Shown here piece by piece: positions 18,730 through 27,741 of a stretch of DNA of 64,000 bases (the stretch's first letter is position 1; each line of letters opens with the position of its first letter). Source of the DNA: Polyangiaceae bacterium. GTDB lineage: Bacteria > Myxococcota_A > Polyangia > Polyangiales > Polyangiaceae. The stretch spans positions 558,001-622,000 of the forward strand of contig JADJXL010000028.1 in the NCBI GenBank assembly GCA_016715885.1. Direction: 5' to 3'. The notes beneath the pieces are model-generated. The model was not told the DNA's origin. It did not search any database and saw only the letters and a list, made by a program, of their open reading frames with translations. A program made the translations under genes and the position numbers.

Positions 18730-18745
18730 GCATCGGAAAAGTCAA
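18717..18745 (-). promoter_or_regulatory. Sigma70-type promoter of the Rrf2/cys operon, near-leaderless
   Basis: On the minus strand TTGACT (18745-18740) and TAGAAC (18722-18717) are separated by exactly 17 bases. They match five and four of six consensus bases. The predicted transcript start falls at about 18710, two bases before GTG 18708, and no Shine-Dalgarno sequence precedes that GTG, so the message may be leaderless. Confidence 0.55.
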
Positions 18746-18832
18746 GTACATATTTTTCCGCGGGCAGCCGAACGATTCCGGACAGTTGCGATGCACCTGG
18801 TGATAGAAGAACGGCTGAGGAGGCAGTTCTTC

Positions 18833-20121
18833 ATGGCTTCATACGACAAAAGCTTTTGCGGCGCGTTAGGCGCCACGCTGGCCGGCTTGATGTTGTTTTC
18901 GTTCGGTGGCTGCAACGGCGCCGCATCGACGGGCACTGGTGGTGATGGAGGCGGCGATGGCGGCGATGGTTGGGGGACCGGATCGAGCGTCAATGCGGGC
19001 GGCGGCGGTGGAATGGGCGGTATCGGCGGAATGGGCGGCGGGGGCAATGGTGCAGGAGGAGCGACGACTTCGAGCAGTAGCAGCAGCTCGAGCGCGAGCA
19101 GCAGCTCATCGAGCTCGTCCGGCGGATCGACGGATCCTTGTGCAGGAGCCGCGGATGGGAAGCATTGTGGCTCGGCGCTCGGGGGCTTGGCCGATCACGG
19201 CAGCCTTTACACGTGCAGCGGCGGAAGCACGACGAACGCGACGCCGTGCGAGCTTGGATGCGTAGACAACGCGTGCAAAGTGCAAATGCAGCAGGATCCT
19301 TGCGCATCGGCGATGTCCGGCAACGGAGCTTATTGCGGCGGGTCGCTCGCTGGAGGTGATCCCAATGCGCTTTACAATTGCCAAAATGGATCCACGGCCG
19401 GCAAGCAGAATTGCCCCAATGGTTGTCAAGTCAATCCGCCGGGCGTGGCGGATGCGTGCAAAACCGGCGGAGATCCGTGTGCGAATGCGGTATCGGGCAA
19501 TGGGCTTTATTGTGGCGCGACGATCGGGGCGATGCCAATGCGCTTTACAATTGTCAAAACAAGATGACGGCGGGCAAGACCGATTGCCCCGCGGGTTGTC
19601 AATTGAATCCTCCCGGCACGCCTGATTCGTGCAAGTCCACTGGCAGCGGATCGTGCTGCGTCGCGAAACCACCGGGGGTGCTCACGCAATCGTACAGCGC
19701 TTGTGGTGCGGGCGGGAGTCATTACGGGATTGATTTGGGCACGCCGGTCGGCACGCCCATTTATGCGCCCATGGCAGGAACGGTCGTCGGTAGTGCGCTC
19801 GGGTTCCCCAACTGTTACAACAATGGTTGCAGCTCGAGCTGCTGGAATTCGTTCAACTACGTGAAACTGAAGTCCGATTGCGGCGATCCGAACGATTCGA
19901 ACAAGGACTTCTTCGTCTATTACCTGCACATCGACGGTTTGCCCGGGGGCATCGCGAATGGAACGCACGTCGAGCAAGGACAGCTCTTGGCGTACAGCGG
20001 GAATTCCGGGTGTTCGTCCGGACCGCACATTCACATCGAAACCGTGAGCGTGCCCAAAGGTCAAAACGCATCGCTGAACACGTGCAACTCGGTCAATCCC
20101 GCCACGAGGTATTGTCCGTAA
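18833..20121 (+). pseudogene. M23 (LytM) peptidase lipoprotein with Cys repeats, frameshifted in a G4 run
   Basis: Start ATG 18833 follows GAGGAGG. Signal peptide with lipobox FSFGGC, then a low-complexity Gly-rich and Ser-rich linker (about 45-110). Three Cys-rich repeats of about 55 residues follow (DPCASAMSGNGAYCGG, NALYNCQNG, NPPG). In the third, the frame breaks at the G run 19526-19529; adding one G gives ATIGGDANALYNCQN and continues. The C-terminal domain is a zinc M23 endopeptidase: GSHYGIDLG (H-x(3)-D), PIYAPMAGTVV, FVYYLHIDGL, and GPHIHIE. Joined length about 429 residues. Likely cell-wall hydrolase anchored at the envelope or acting on prey. All catalytic motifs are intact, so a sequencing error is favoured over decay. 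Confidence 0.8.
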
Positions 20122-20214
20122 ACGACCACACGGACAAACCACTTCGGAAAAACTCGTCCCAGTCGGAAAAACCTCTCGACAACATCTCGACTTTTGCCAC
20201 ACTCGGCCTTCTCC

Positions 20215-21176
20215 ATGGTTCGTCAGCGATTGGATCTGTTTGGCAAAAACCTCGTGCATGGCACAGTCGAGCTGCATGGTAGCGCCGTCATGGAGGTCGA
20301 AATTCCGCCCACGGATGCCATGCGGCTCGATCTCTGGTTCGTCCCGGACGTAGCAAAACGACGTAGCGCGCCGGTCTTCACGGGCGCGCTGCGTGCCATT
20401 ACGAGTGAGCCGACGGTCATCGAAATTTGGAGCGACACTGTCGATAAGCGCGAATTCCACGACTCGTTCTACAAGCGGCACGCTTGGCTCCGGGTGCTCG
20501 AGATGCGCGAAAAACGGGCTCTGCCGATCCCGTGGCTTTGGCACATTTGCGCGGGAAAACCCCAAAGCGTCGCCGATGGCTTCGACTTCAGGCAGATCGA
20601 CGGTTTGTCTGGGTGTTACACCACCGCGACGCGCGATTGGCATGTGTCCATCGTCGTCGTCGGCGAGCTGCCCAAAACGCGAGATACCGTCCTCTTGCGA
20701 CTGCTTGGTCATCCGCCCGTCCGCCGACAAGCCCTACGCGAGATCGACGCCATGCCTGACGATGCCTGGGAGAAAGACCTTGCAACAGGCTGGGTCAGAC
20801 GGGTACAATTCGACTTGCACGACCCCAATCGTTGCCGAATGGGGAGCTGAAGGAGTTCGTCATGGACCTTCTCACGTGGGCCCGCGAAGAGAGGAAAAAA
20901 GATAGGGAAGAATTCCGCGAAGAATTCCGCAAGGAGCTCGAACCGCAGATCAAGCGAGAGCTCGAACCGCAGATCAAGCGAGAGCTCGAACCGCAGATCA
21001 AGCGAGAGCTGGTCGAGAACATCGTCGCTCAACGACTCGGTCGATCGCTGACCGCAGATGAACAGAAGACGCTTGCAGATCGTGTAGGCGAGCTGGGCGC
21101 GGAACGTGTGATAGCCCTCGGTTTCGACCACTCGCCGGCTGACTTTGCCGCGTGGTTGGATTCCCAGGAAAAATAA
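20215..21176 (+). pseudogene. Rpn/DUF4351-like hypothetical protein, probably split by a frameshift
   Basis: From ATG 20215 the first frame encodes a protein with features of a large myxobacterial paralogue family: LWFVPDVAKRR, ALPIPWLWHICAGKP, and ELPKTRDTVLLRLLGHPP then DAWEKD. It stops at 20850. The next frame continues with LKEFVMDLLTWAREERKK and a charged repeat (EPQIKREL three times). It ends in a DUF4351-like tail. In this family the two parts are normally one chain; adding one G to the G run 20841-20844 joins them into about 320 residues. Exact function unknown; related proteins belong to PD-(D/E)XK Rpn-type or inactive derivatives. If there is no error, these are two overlapping genes (20215-20850 and 20862-21176). 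Confidence 0.55.
20907..21008 (+). repeat. In-frame tandem repeats coding charged heptad-like units
   Basis: A 12-base unit GAAGAATTCCGC occurs twice (20907-20930). A 24-base unit occurs three times without mismatch (20937-20960, 20961-20984, 20985-21008), each coding Leu-Glu-Pro-Gln-Ile-Lys-Arg-Glu. Exact identity points to recent slippage expansion. Confidence 0.9.
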
Positions 21177-21212
21177 GTACATTGCCCGTTTGCCTTGCCC
21201 GACCTGAAAATC

Positions 21213-22919
21213 ATGGCTTTTTACCAATCCCCCCCTACGCTCGGAAACCAGTTCGATGACGACCGCGTGCTCGGTGCCTACCTGAAGCGCACGCTTTCGC
21301 CCGATGTGCACGCTCGGGTCGCTCCGGAATTGCGAGCGATGGGAGAGCTCGCAGGCAATGAGCTGTATCGCATGCAGCTCGAAGATCGGCTGAACGAACC
21401 GCGGCTCGTGTCGTGGGATGCGTGGGGCAAACGGCAAGATCACATCGAAGTGTCGCCTCTATGGAAAAAAGCGGCACGCATCGCATCCGAACACGGGCTC
21501 GTCGCCGCGGCCTACGAGAAACAGTCCGGCGAAGCTTCGCGCATCCATCAGTTCGCGATGGTGTACTTGTTCGATCCATCCACCGACGTCTACACGTGTC
21601 CGCTCGCAATGACCGACGGAGCCGCCAAGACGCTGCTCGTACATCGCAACGTGCACGACGAGAACGACTTTGCCGCACACGCGTACAAGCGGCTCACGTC
21701 GCGAGATCCCGAAACAGCGTGGACGAGCGGTCAATGGATGACGGAACGCACGGGCGGATCGGACGTGGGTTTGACCGAGACCGTGGCGCGCGCCGCCGAG
21801 GATGGTCGTTATCGATTGTACGGAACGAAATGGTTCACGTCGGCAACGACGTCACAAATGGCACTGACGCTCGGACGGCCCGAAGGCAATCCCTCCGGCG
21901 GCCGAGGCCTGGCTTTGTTTTTCGTCGAAGTGTTTGGCTCGGATGGACGAATGAACGGCATTTTGGTCAATCGTCTGAAGGACAAACTCGGAACGCGTAA
22001 AGTGCCAACCGCGGAATTGACGCTCGACGGAACACTGGCGACCCCGTTCGAGGTACTTCCGATGGGATTCGCAACATTGCGCCAATGCTCAACATCACGC
22101 GCACGTGGAATGCCGTTTGTGCAGCCGCGGGGATGCGTCGAGGCGTAGCGCTCGCCCGAGATTATGCCAAGCGACGCGTCCAGTTTGGCGCCGCATTAAC
22201 GGACAAACCACTGCACGCCGACACGCTCGCTGGATTGCAGGCCGAAACCGAAGGCGCGTTTCACCTTGCATTTCCGGGCCGTCGAGCTTCTGGGACGCGA
22301 AGAAACCGGCGTGATCACGGAATCGGAAGGACGCCTGCTCCGCCTCGTCACGCCGCTCGCGAAACTGACCACGGGCAAACAAGCCGTGGCCGTGCTGAGC
22401 GAAGTGCTCGAATGTTTTGGAGGCGCGGGTTATGTCGAAGATACGGGGATCCCGCGGCTCTATCGCGACGCTCAAGTGCTTCCGATATGGGAAGGCACGA
22501 CGAACGTGCTGTCGCTCGACACGCTTCGAGCCATTCAAAAAGAAGGACCGCTCGAGGATCTGCTGGCTGAGGTCCGCACGCTCGCCGCATCTGCAAACGA
22601 CGATGCTTTGCGGTCGGCAGGAGCGCAGGCCGTTTCCGCAGCAGAACACGCGGCAGAATGGCTCGCCCGTACGTTTGCGAAAGACCCGCTCGGCGTAGAA
22701 TCGGGCGCGCGAAGGTTCGCCCTGACGCTCGGCCGATCGCTCGAGCTTGCGCTTCTCGTGCGCAGCGCAGCGCACACGCTCGCTCACGATGGTGATGGTC
22801 GAGCACGTGCCGCTGCCCTTCGATTCGCGTCCCATGGCGTGGATCTCATTCGTGACGAGGACCGTTCGCTCTCCTCGGCACTCGGCAATGACGTTCCGAT
22901 TACATTTGGCACGCCATAA
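21213..22919 (+). pseudogene. AidB/ACAD11-like acyl-CoA dehydrogenase, two frameshifts
   Basis: Start ATG 21213 (MAFYQSPPTLGNQF). The first frame holds the acyl-CoA dehydrogenase core: FAD/substrate part CPLAMTDGAAKTLL, QWMTERTGGSDVG, YRLYGTKWFTSA, RLKDKLGTRKVPTAEL. At about 22057-22062 the frame changes and continues DGIRNIAPMLNITRTWNAV, MRRGVALARDYAKRRVQFG. At a T run (22271-22273) it changes back to the original frame: FRAVELLGREETG, ECFGGAGYVEDTG, LPIWEGTTNVLSLD. One missing base and one extra base restore a protein of about 568 residues, the size of AidB-type enzymes. It is a FAD flavoprotein acting on acyl-CoA thioesters or, like AidB, linked to alkylation response. The two frame changes cancel, favouring consensus errors. 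Confidence 0.75.
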
Positions 22920-23057
22920 CAACGCGTTGCGTCACGCGCTTTTTATGTTTTTCCTGCGCGAGATCTCACGGGGCGGGTTATGCTTGCGCGCGCGTGGGGA
23001 CGTGCTCGTTCGAGCGTCCCGGGAAGTTGACGAACGAGTGAGAAAGGTAGCCGGATC

Positions 23058-23390
23058 ATGTACGTAGCGCGTTGGCATTTGACGGCTCGGTTTGGACACA
23101 AGGACGATTGCCTGAAGCTGCTGCAGCGATGGGAAATCGACGTTGCCAACCGGATTGGCTGGCGACCGGGATCGATCCGCATCGTCGCGGGTGGCATCGG
23201 GGCGGGCGATACGGATATCGAGTTGGAAGTGAGGATCGACGGCTTGGATGATCTCGAAAGCGCCTGGAGGGACATGGCTGCTGTGCCCTATCAGGCCGAA
23301 TATCAGAAGCAGCTCAGTGAGCTCATCGTTGCCGGTTCAAGCCGGTGGACGGTTCATCAGATCGTCGACTTCAGCACGAAGGCGAGCTGA
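23058..23390 (+). CDS. Small ferredoxin-fold (ABM-like) hypothetical protein
   Basis: 110 residues, no signal peptide. The pattern MYVARWHLTARFGHKDDCLKLL ... ELEVRIDGLDDLESAW suits a dimeric alpha/beta ferredoxin-like barrel of the antibiotic-biosynthesis-monooxygenase type, but no catalytic residues can be named. A purine-rich GAGAAAGG site lies before the ATG. It stands alone between the acyl-CoA dehydrogenase and the convergent AAA ATPase. Function unknown. Confidence 0.6.
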   Translation: MYVARWHLTARFGHKDDCLKLLQRWEIDVANRIGWRPGSIRIVAGGIGAGDTDIELEVRIDGLDDLESAWRDMAAVPYQAEYQKQLSELIVAGSSRWTVHQIVDFSTKAS

Positions 23391-23395
23391 AACGT

Positions 23396-24973
23396 TCACG
23401 CGCGTAAGAATCGCACGGTTTTTCCTTTGATCGTCGTCGCTTCTCGGAGCTCGATGCGTCGCACCGACGCGTGTTTGTCACGACGATCAAAAACGACGAG
23501 CGTGCCCGACTCGGTCGATTGATCTTCGAGTGCATTCTCCAGCCATACGAGACCGCGCGTTTTCAAGCCGGAATCCCCTTTTCGTCGTGACACGAGCACG
23601 AACACTTCCCGCTGCTCGGCGTTTTCCGTATTCGAATCGGACGAGCTTTTGACGGCTGGCACCGAAAGGGTGACGTCGATGCGCCTTCGGGACGAACCGT
23701 AATCCACGTCGATGGTGCCGCGCCCTTCGAGCATGCGGTACAAGAATCCGAGAAAAACGAGCTCTGGAGCGACTTTTTGATAGGCGATGGCGTCGAGAAG
23801 CTCATTGCCGTGCGTCGCGTAAAACACGGCAAACCCGTGCAGGAGTGGCTCGACGGCAAGCCGTCCGTCCGTCAGGAAAAACTGCGACGGATCGTCGGTG
23901 AAGGCGCGCTTTGCGCATTTTGCGAGGAGGCGCGGGATGATGGCTCGATGAATTCGTCCTTCGATTCGTGCGGGATCGTCCTTGGCAACAAGGCCGATAT
24001 CCCGGACAAACCGCACATCGTCTTCGGACGCCGAGGCGATTTCGGCTGTTCCGGCAAGCAATGGCTCGATGACCCGGCGCACGCGCGATTCAATCAGGCG
24101 CGATTCCAAAGCGTCGATTGACGAGACGCCTTGATCGACGAGGCGGCGAAACGCGGCAATCATGTGTGACTTCGTGATGGTGCCTGGACACGGGACCATT
24201 TCCGCAGCTTCGCGTCCGAGCGCCTGGACGAAAAAGGGATGTCCCGCGGAAGCCTTGCGCACGAATGTCACGGCACCCGAGTCCACGACTTGCTGCGTTT
24301 CGACGGTGTGTTGCGAATAAAGCGCACGAATTTCATCTTCGGTGAATGGCGGAAGCACGGGCGACGCCCAAAACCGTTCGAACGGTCCTGCGGAAGCAAT
24401 TTTCGTGGAATCGTCCGGCATCCGGGGAGCATTTTCATGCAGATCGAATTGGCATGACAAACCAATCGACCACGGGAAATGACTCGGGCGCCTGGAAAAA
24501 CCCGCTTCCAATTGCCGGAGAACGGATTCGAGGGCGCTGCCGTGGAGGCTATCGACATCGTCGAAGAAGAGGACGATGGGCAAAGGACAAACGCGTGCCC
24601 AAGCGCTGAGTCCTTCCCATAGGCGCGTGGCATCGGCGGACGCGGGAAATGGCGGAGGACGTAGCGCGGACGGCAAATCCTGTTCGGCAGCGATGCGAAT
24701 TGCAGAAAGCAGAGCTTCTTGGACGAGCACGAGGTCGCTGCGCGCTGGTGATGCAACGGCTGCGGAACACACGAGCGCCGCATGACGTCCTTCGGCATTG
24801 AGCGTCTCGGCAAGCGCACGAAGCGCCGTGGTTTTTCCCGTTCGTCCGGGCGATCGCAACACGAAATACGCACCTTGATCAACGAGGCATTTCGCTTCGG
24901 CAAGCCGAGGCGCCGCGGGCAGAAGGTAGTGACGCGCTGATTCGCACGGACCGTCGGTGGTGAAGGTTCGCAT
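23396..24973 (-). CDS. AAA-like ATPase with C-terminal possible PD-(D/E)XK domain
   Basis: 525 residues. The N-terminus matches the AAA_14/AAA_16-like STAND-related ATPases frequent in myxobacteria: LVDQGAYFVLRSPGRTGKTT (Walker A), LFFDDVDSL (Walker B), a probable sensor around SIGLSCQFD. A helical wHTH-like middle follows. The last about 110 residues (GTIDVDYGSSRRRIDVTL and EVFVLVSRRKG) have a layout compatible with a restriction-endonuclease-like fold, but the Glu-x-Lys is not clean. Function unknown; related genes occur in multi-copy families of possible defence or selfish role. It stands alone and faces the ABM-like gene tail to tail. Confidence 0.65.
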   Translation of the reverse strand: MRTFTTDGPCESARHYLLPAAPRLAEAKCLVDQGAYFVLRSPGRTGKTTALRALAETLNAEGRHAALVCSAAVASPARSDLVLVQEALLSAIRIAAEQDLPSALRPPPFPASADATRLWEGLSAWARVCPLPIVLFFDDVDSLHGSALESVLRQLEAGFSRRPSHFPWSIGLSCQFDLHENAPRMPDDSTKIASAGPFERFWASPVLPPFTEDEIRALYSQHTVETQQVVDSGAVTFVRKASAGHPFFVQALGREAAEMVPCPGTITKSHMIAAFRRLVDQGVSSIDALESRLIESRVRRVIEPLLAGTAEIASASEDDVRFVRDIGLVAKDDPARIEGRIHRAIIPRLLAKCAKRAFTDDPSQFFLTDGRLAVEPLLHGFAVFYATHGNELLDAIAYQKVAPELVFLGFLYRMLEGRGTIDVDYGSSRRRIDVTLSVPAVKSSSDSNTENAEQREVFVLVSRRKGDSGLKTRGLVWLENALEDQSTESGTLVVFDRRDKHASVRRIELREATTIKGKTVRFLRA

Positions 24974-25160
24974 GTGCGCGCAGGTTATCGGAGAAAGCGG
25001 TCTGGGGAAAGCCCCGACGAAAGATCAAAAAGCGGGCAGTGCTCACAATCACCCGACCGCCACGGCGCACTTGAAGAAAACATCGCACGGATGTAGGGAT
25101 GACGAGTGGATACGTGCTGCCGGCCATCGGCACACGAAGAATTCTTTCATCGGAGGCACC

Positions 25161-26647
25161 ATGCGTTCGAGGCATCTTTACGGAATTATGCTTGCGGCTC
25201 TCGCGGCTTTCACTGCAGGCAGTGCAGGTTGCGACAATGACAACACCACGACTCCGTCTGGCGGAAGCGGGGGGCAAGGTGGAGAGAATGTTGGAGGAGG
25301 CGGGGCTGGTGGTTCACAAGGCGTCGACATGGACGGCAATACGAGCTGTGATACAGCCGTCCCCTATGTGCTCGGCGCGATGGACGATGCAGCCGGAAAG
25401 CTCGATCCGGTGGCCGTGGATCGCGACTATTACAAAGTCGAGCTGAAAAAGGACAATCCATTTTCCTCGGCGCGAACAGCAAACCAGACGAGGATCCTTA
25501 TGGCGAGGCGTACCCTGATTCCGTGATTACGCTCTATGGCCCCGATGGGAAAACTCAAATTGCCCGAAACGACGACGGTGCGTTCAGCAACAACAGCGAG
25601 CTTCTGTACATCGTGCCGGAAGACGGCACGTATTGCATCGAAGTAAGCGAATGTTATGTGCTCTTCGGGGAAGACGTGTGCTCGCTGCCCGAATTCATCA
25701 CGAACTTCGATTACACGTTCGGCGGATTCGAGATCAATCCAGGTGCGGCGCTCGTTTCGGTCGATTCCGAACCCAACGACACTCCGGCGCAATCGACGTT
25801 GGTCAATCTCGTGAGTTTTCCCGACAATGAGATCCCTCCGGCTGGTTATCAGTCGATTGGATGGGGTTCGTTCGCGAGCGTATCGGACAAAGACTCGTTT
25901 TCGTTCATGGTGCAGAATGATTTCGAGGTGCCGTTCGACGGCCGATCATTGTGCGTTTTCAGTTTCTACCAAGCGGGCACGGAAGGGAACGGATCGACGG
26001 CAGACGCGAATGTTTTGGCGCAAGTATCCACGAAAGCCGCGCCCAATACGATCATCGCTTCAGCCGACGTACAGGTTTGGGACTACACCTTCGGTTATCC
26101 CGAGCTTCCCACGATTACGATGCCGTGCACCAAAGGAACGGAGTATCTCTTCACGCTGTCTCGCGGCGCGGGCGCAACGACGGGGACAAACGATTTTTAC
26201 TTCTTCGACCACTATCAATACGGGTCGAATACGAAGGAAATCGAGCCGAACGATGCAGCGCCGCAACCCATTCAAACATCACCCACGGACGATGGCGAGG
26301 GACACATCACGTCGGTGAATGGGGACATCGCGAAAGCGGGCGTAGACGGCGATATCGATAAATTTACCGTCAACGTGCCGGCAGGTATTGGACTCGCAAC
26401 GGCGTTTTGCAGCGCGCAGCGAGATGGATCGGGATTGCGCGGACTTCAAGTTTCGCTGCTCGATGACAAGGGGAATTTCCTCAAGAATGGTTCGGGCTCG
26501 GAAGGCGAGGATCATATCGTGTACATCGATAGCGCGTACGTTCCCCCGGGGACGACGTCGGTCACGATGCATGTGAGGGCCGAATCGCAAGATCCAGACG
26601 TGACCGGGAAATACTATTTCTGCACGTTGCTTCTCAATCCGGGGTGA
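25161..26647 (+). pseudogene. Lipoprotein with PPC-type beta-sandwich domains, frameshifted in a T4 run
   Basis: Start ATG 25161 follows CGGAGG with seven-base spacing. Signal peptide and lipobox GSAGC, then a Gly-rich linker. The mature chain has at least two bacterial pre-peptidase C-terminal (PPC) units: DYYKVELKKDNP continues, after adding one T at 25461-25464, with FLGANSKPDEDPYGEAYPD and VITLYGPDGKTQIARNDDG. Later copies include EPNDTPAQSTLVN, DKDSFSFMV, EIEPNDAAPQP, and DGDIDKFTVNVPAG. Joined length about 495 residues. PPC domains are usually appended to secreted peptidases; here no catalytic domain is present, so a binding or adhesion role is likely. The intact rest argues for a sequencing error. 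Confidence 0.75.
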
Positions 26648-26655
26648 GCATCATT

Positions 26656-27735
26656 CTAGAATGAATAGCCCGCCGTAACGCCTGCGCCCGCAAGACCCAC
26701 GTGCGGCAATACCCACGCGCGTGACGGCAAAGGCGTGGGTTTGCGCAATCCAAGCCCGATCAACACGGCACCTGCGCCAAGCCCCACACCACCTACGACG
26801 AACCCAACCGTCGAAATCGTTGCCGACGACGCTGCCTGCGCATGCAGCTCGAGTCCCGTTTTCGTACAATACGTCGTCGTGGGCGGCGGTCCACATTCGG
26901 CATTGCCCGCATCGCGCAAATCGAGCGTACGCATGCCAAAGGCCGTACCAACGATCATCCCTGCCAAACCAGCCGCTCCCGTCGCCACACCAATCCATAG
27001 CGGTTTGTTCCATCCCGGCACATCCGGAGGCGGGAGCGTTTTGGGCTTTTCCGCGGGCGGCTTTTGCAAAGGTGGAATCACCACGCTCGGTGAAGCGACC
27101 TCGGGCGGTTTCTCCTCAACCAATGGCGGAAGCTTCGGCACGATCACTTCGACATTGACGGGACCCTTTTCTATCGTCATGGGCTTGGACCACGGCTGAT
27201 GACCAGGAGCCGTCGCTTCGATCAAATGCTCGCCTGGATTGATGGGCGCGGCGGTTCCCCATGACGCACTATTCAAAATGGTCGCGTCCACTTTCACGAC
27301 GAGCCCCGGCGTGGCATCGGGAACGCGCACGACGAGCCGCGAAAGCTGCTGCTCGAGCTTTGCGGCCTGATCCTTTGCAAACGTTTCCCGATCCTTTTGC
27401 CCCGCTCGAGCCGCAAACGATGCGGCTTCCAGATAATCGAGCCACGCGGAGGCGGTTTTGCCTTGTTTTTCTCGACAAACAGCCAAATTCAATATCGTCC
27501 CGGGCTTCGGATCGAGCCTATGGCTTTCCTGAAACTTCGGACATGCCTCGTCGAATCGTTCCTTTTCGGAAAGCGCCTTGGCATCGCGAAACAATACTTC
27601 CGCAAGCGCTCGGTTTTCATCGGATGGCTTCTCCTGCGCACGGCTCGACGTAGCAAGCGCCGCGACGAACAGCACGAGCGCCGAGCAAAGAAGAATCCCA
27701 TTCGTTCGGAAAACACGCTTTGAAGAATGCACCAT
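26656..27735 (-). CDS. TPR-PEGA-like secreted/membrane protein (module B partner)
   Basis: 359 residues. Signal peptide (LCSALVLFVAALATSSRAQ), a TPR-like helical part (EVLFRDAKALSEKERFDEA, KFQESHRLDPKPGTILNLA; about 40-130), and a PEGA-like beta unit (LVVKVDATILNSASWGTAAP, GEHLIEATAPGHQPW). A Pro-rich stretch and two C-terminal hydrophobic helices follow (IGVATGAAGLAGMIVGTAFG and FVVGGVGLGAGAVLIGLGL), separated by a Cys pair region. The same plan, down to the two terminal helices, recurs in the module C partner. It lies six bases after the kinase stop. Likely envelope-located; role as kinase partner inferred from the repeated pairing. Confidence 0.8.
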   Translation of the reverse strand: MVHSSKRVFRTNGILLCSALVLFVAALATSSRAQEKPSDENRALAEVLFRDAKALSEKERFDEACPKFQESHRLDPKPGTILNLAVCREKQGKTASAWLDYLEAASFAARAGQKDRETFAKDQAAKLEQQLSRLVVRVPDATPGLVVKVDATILNSASWGTAAPINPGEHLIEATAPGHQPWSKPMTIEKGPVNVEVIVPKLPPLVEEKPPEVASPSVVIPPLQKPPAEKPKTLPPPDVPGWNKPLWIGVATGAAGLAGMIVGTAFGMRTLDLRDAGNAECGPPPTTTYCTKTGLELHAQAASSATISTVGFVVGGVGLGAGAVLIGLGLRKPTPLPSRAWVLPHVGLAGAGVTAGYSF

Positions 27736-27741
27736 CGTTCG

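Noticed and set aside
20937..21008. CRISPR-like tandem array
   Set aside because: Units are directly adjacent without spacers and code in frame for a protein tail.
13207..26647. Cluster of true pseudogenes, suggesting gene decay
   Set aside because: Catalytic motifs and downstream frames are intact, and nearly all breaks fall in short homopolymers with both gains and losses; consensus error is more likely.
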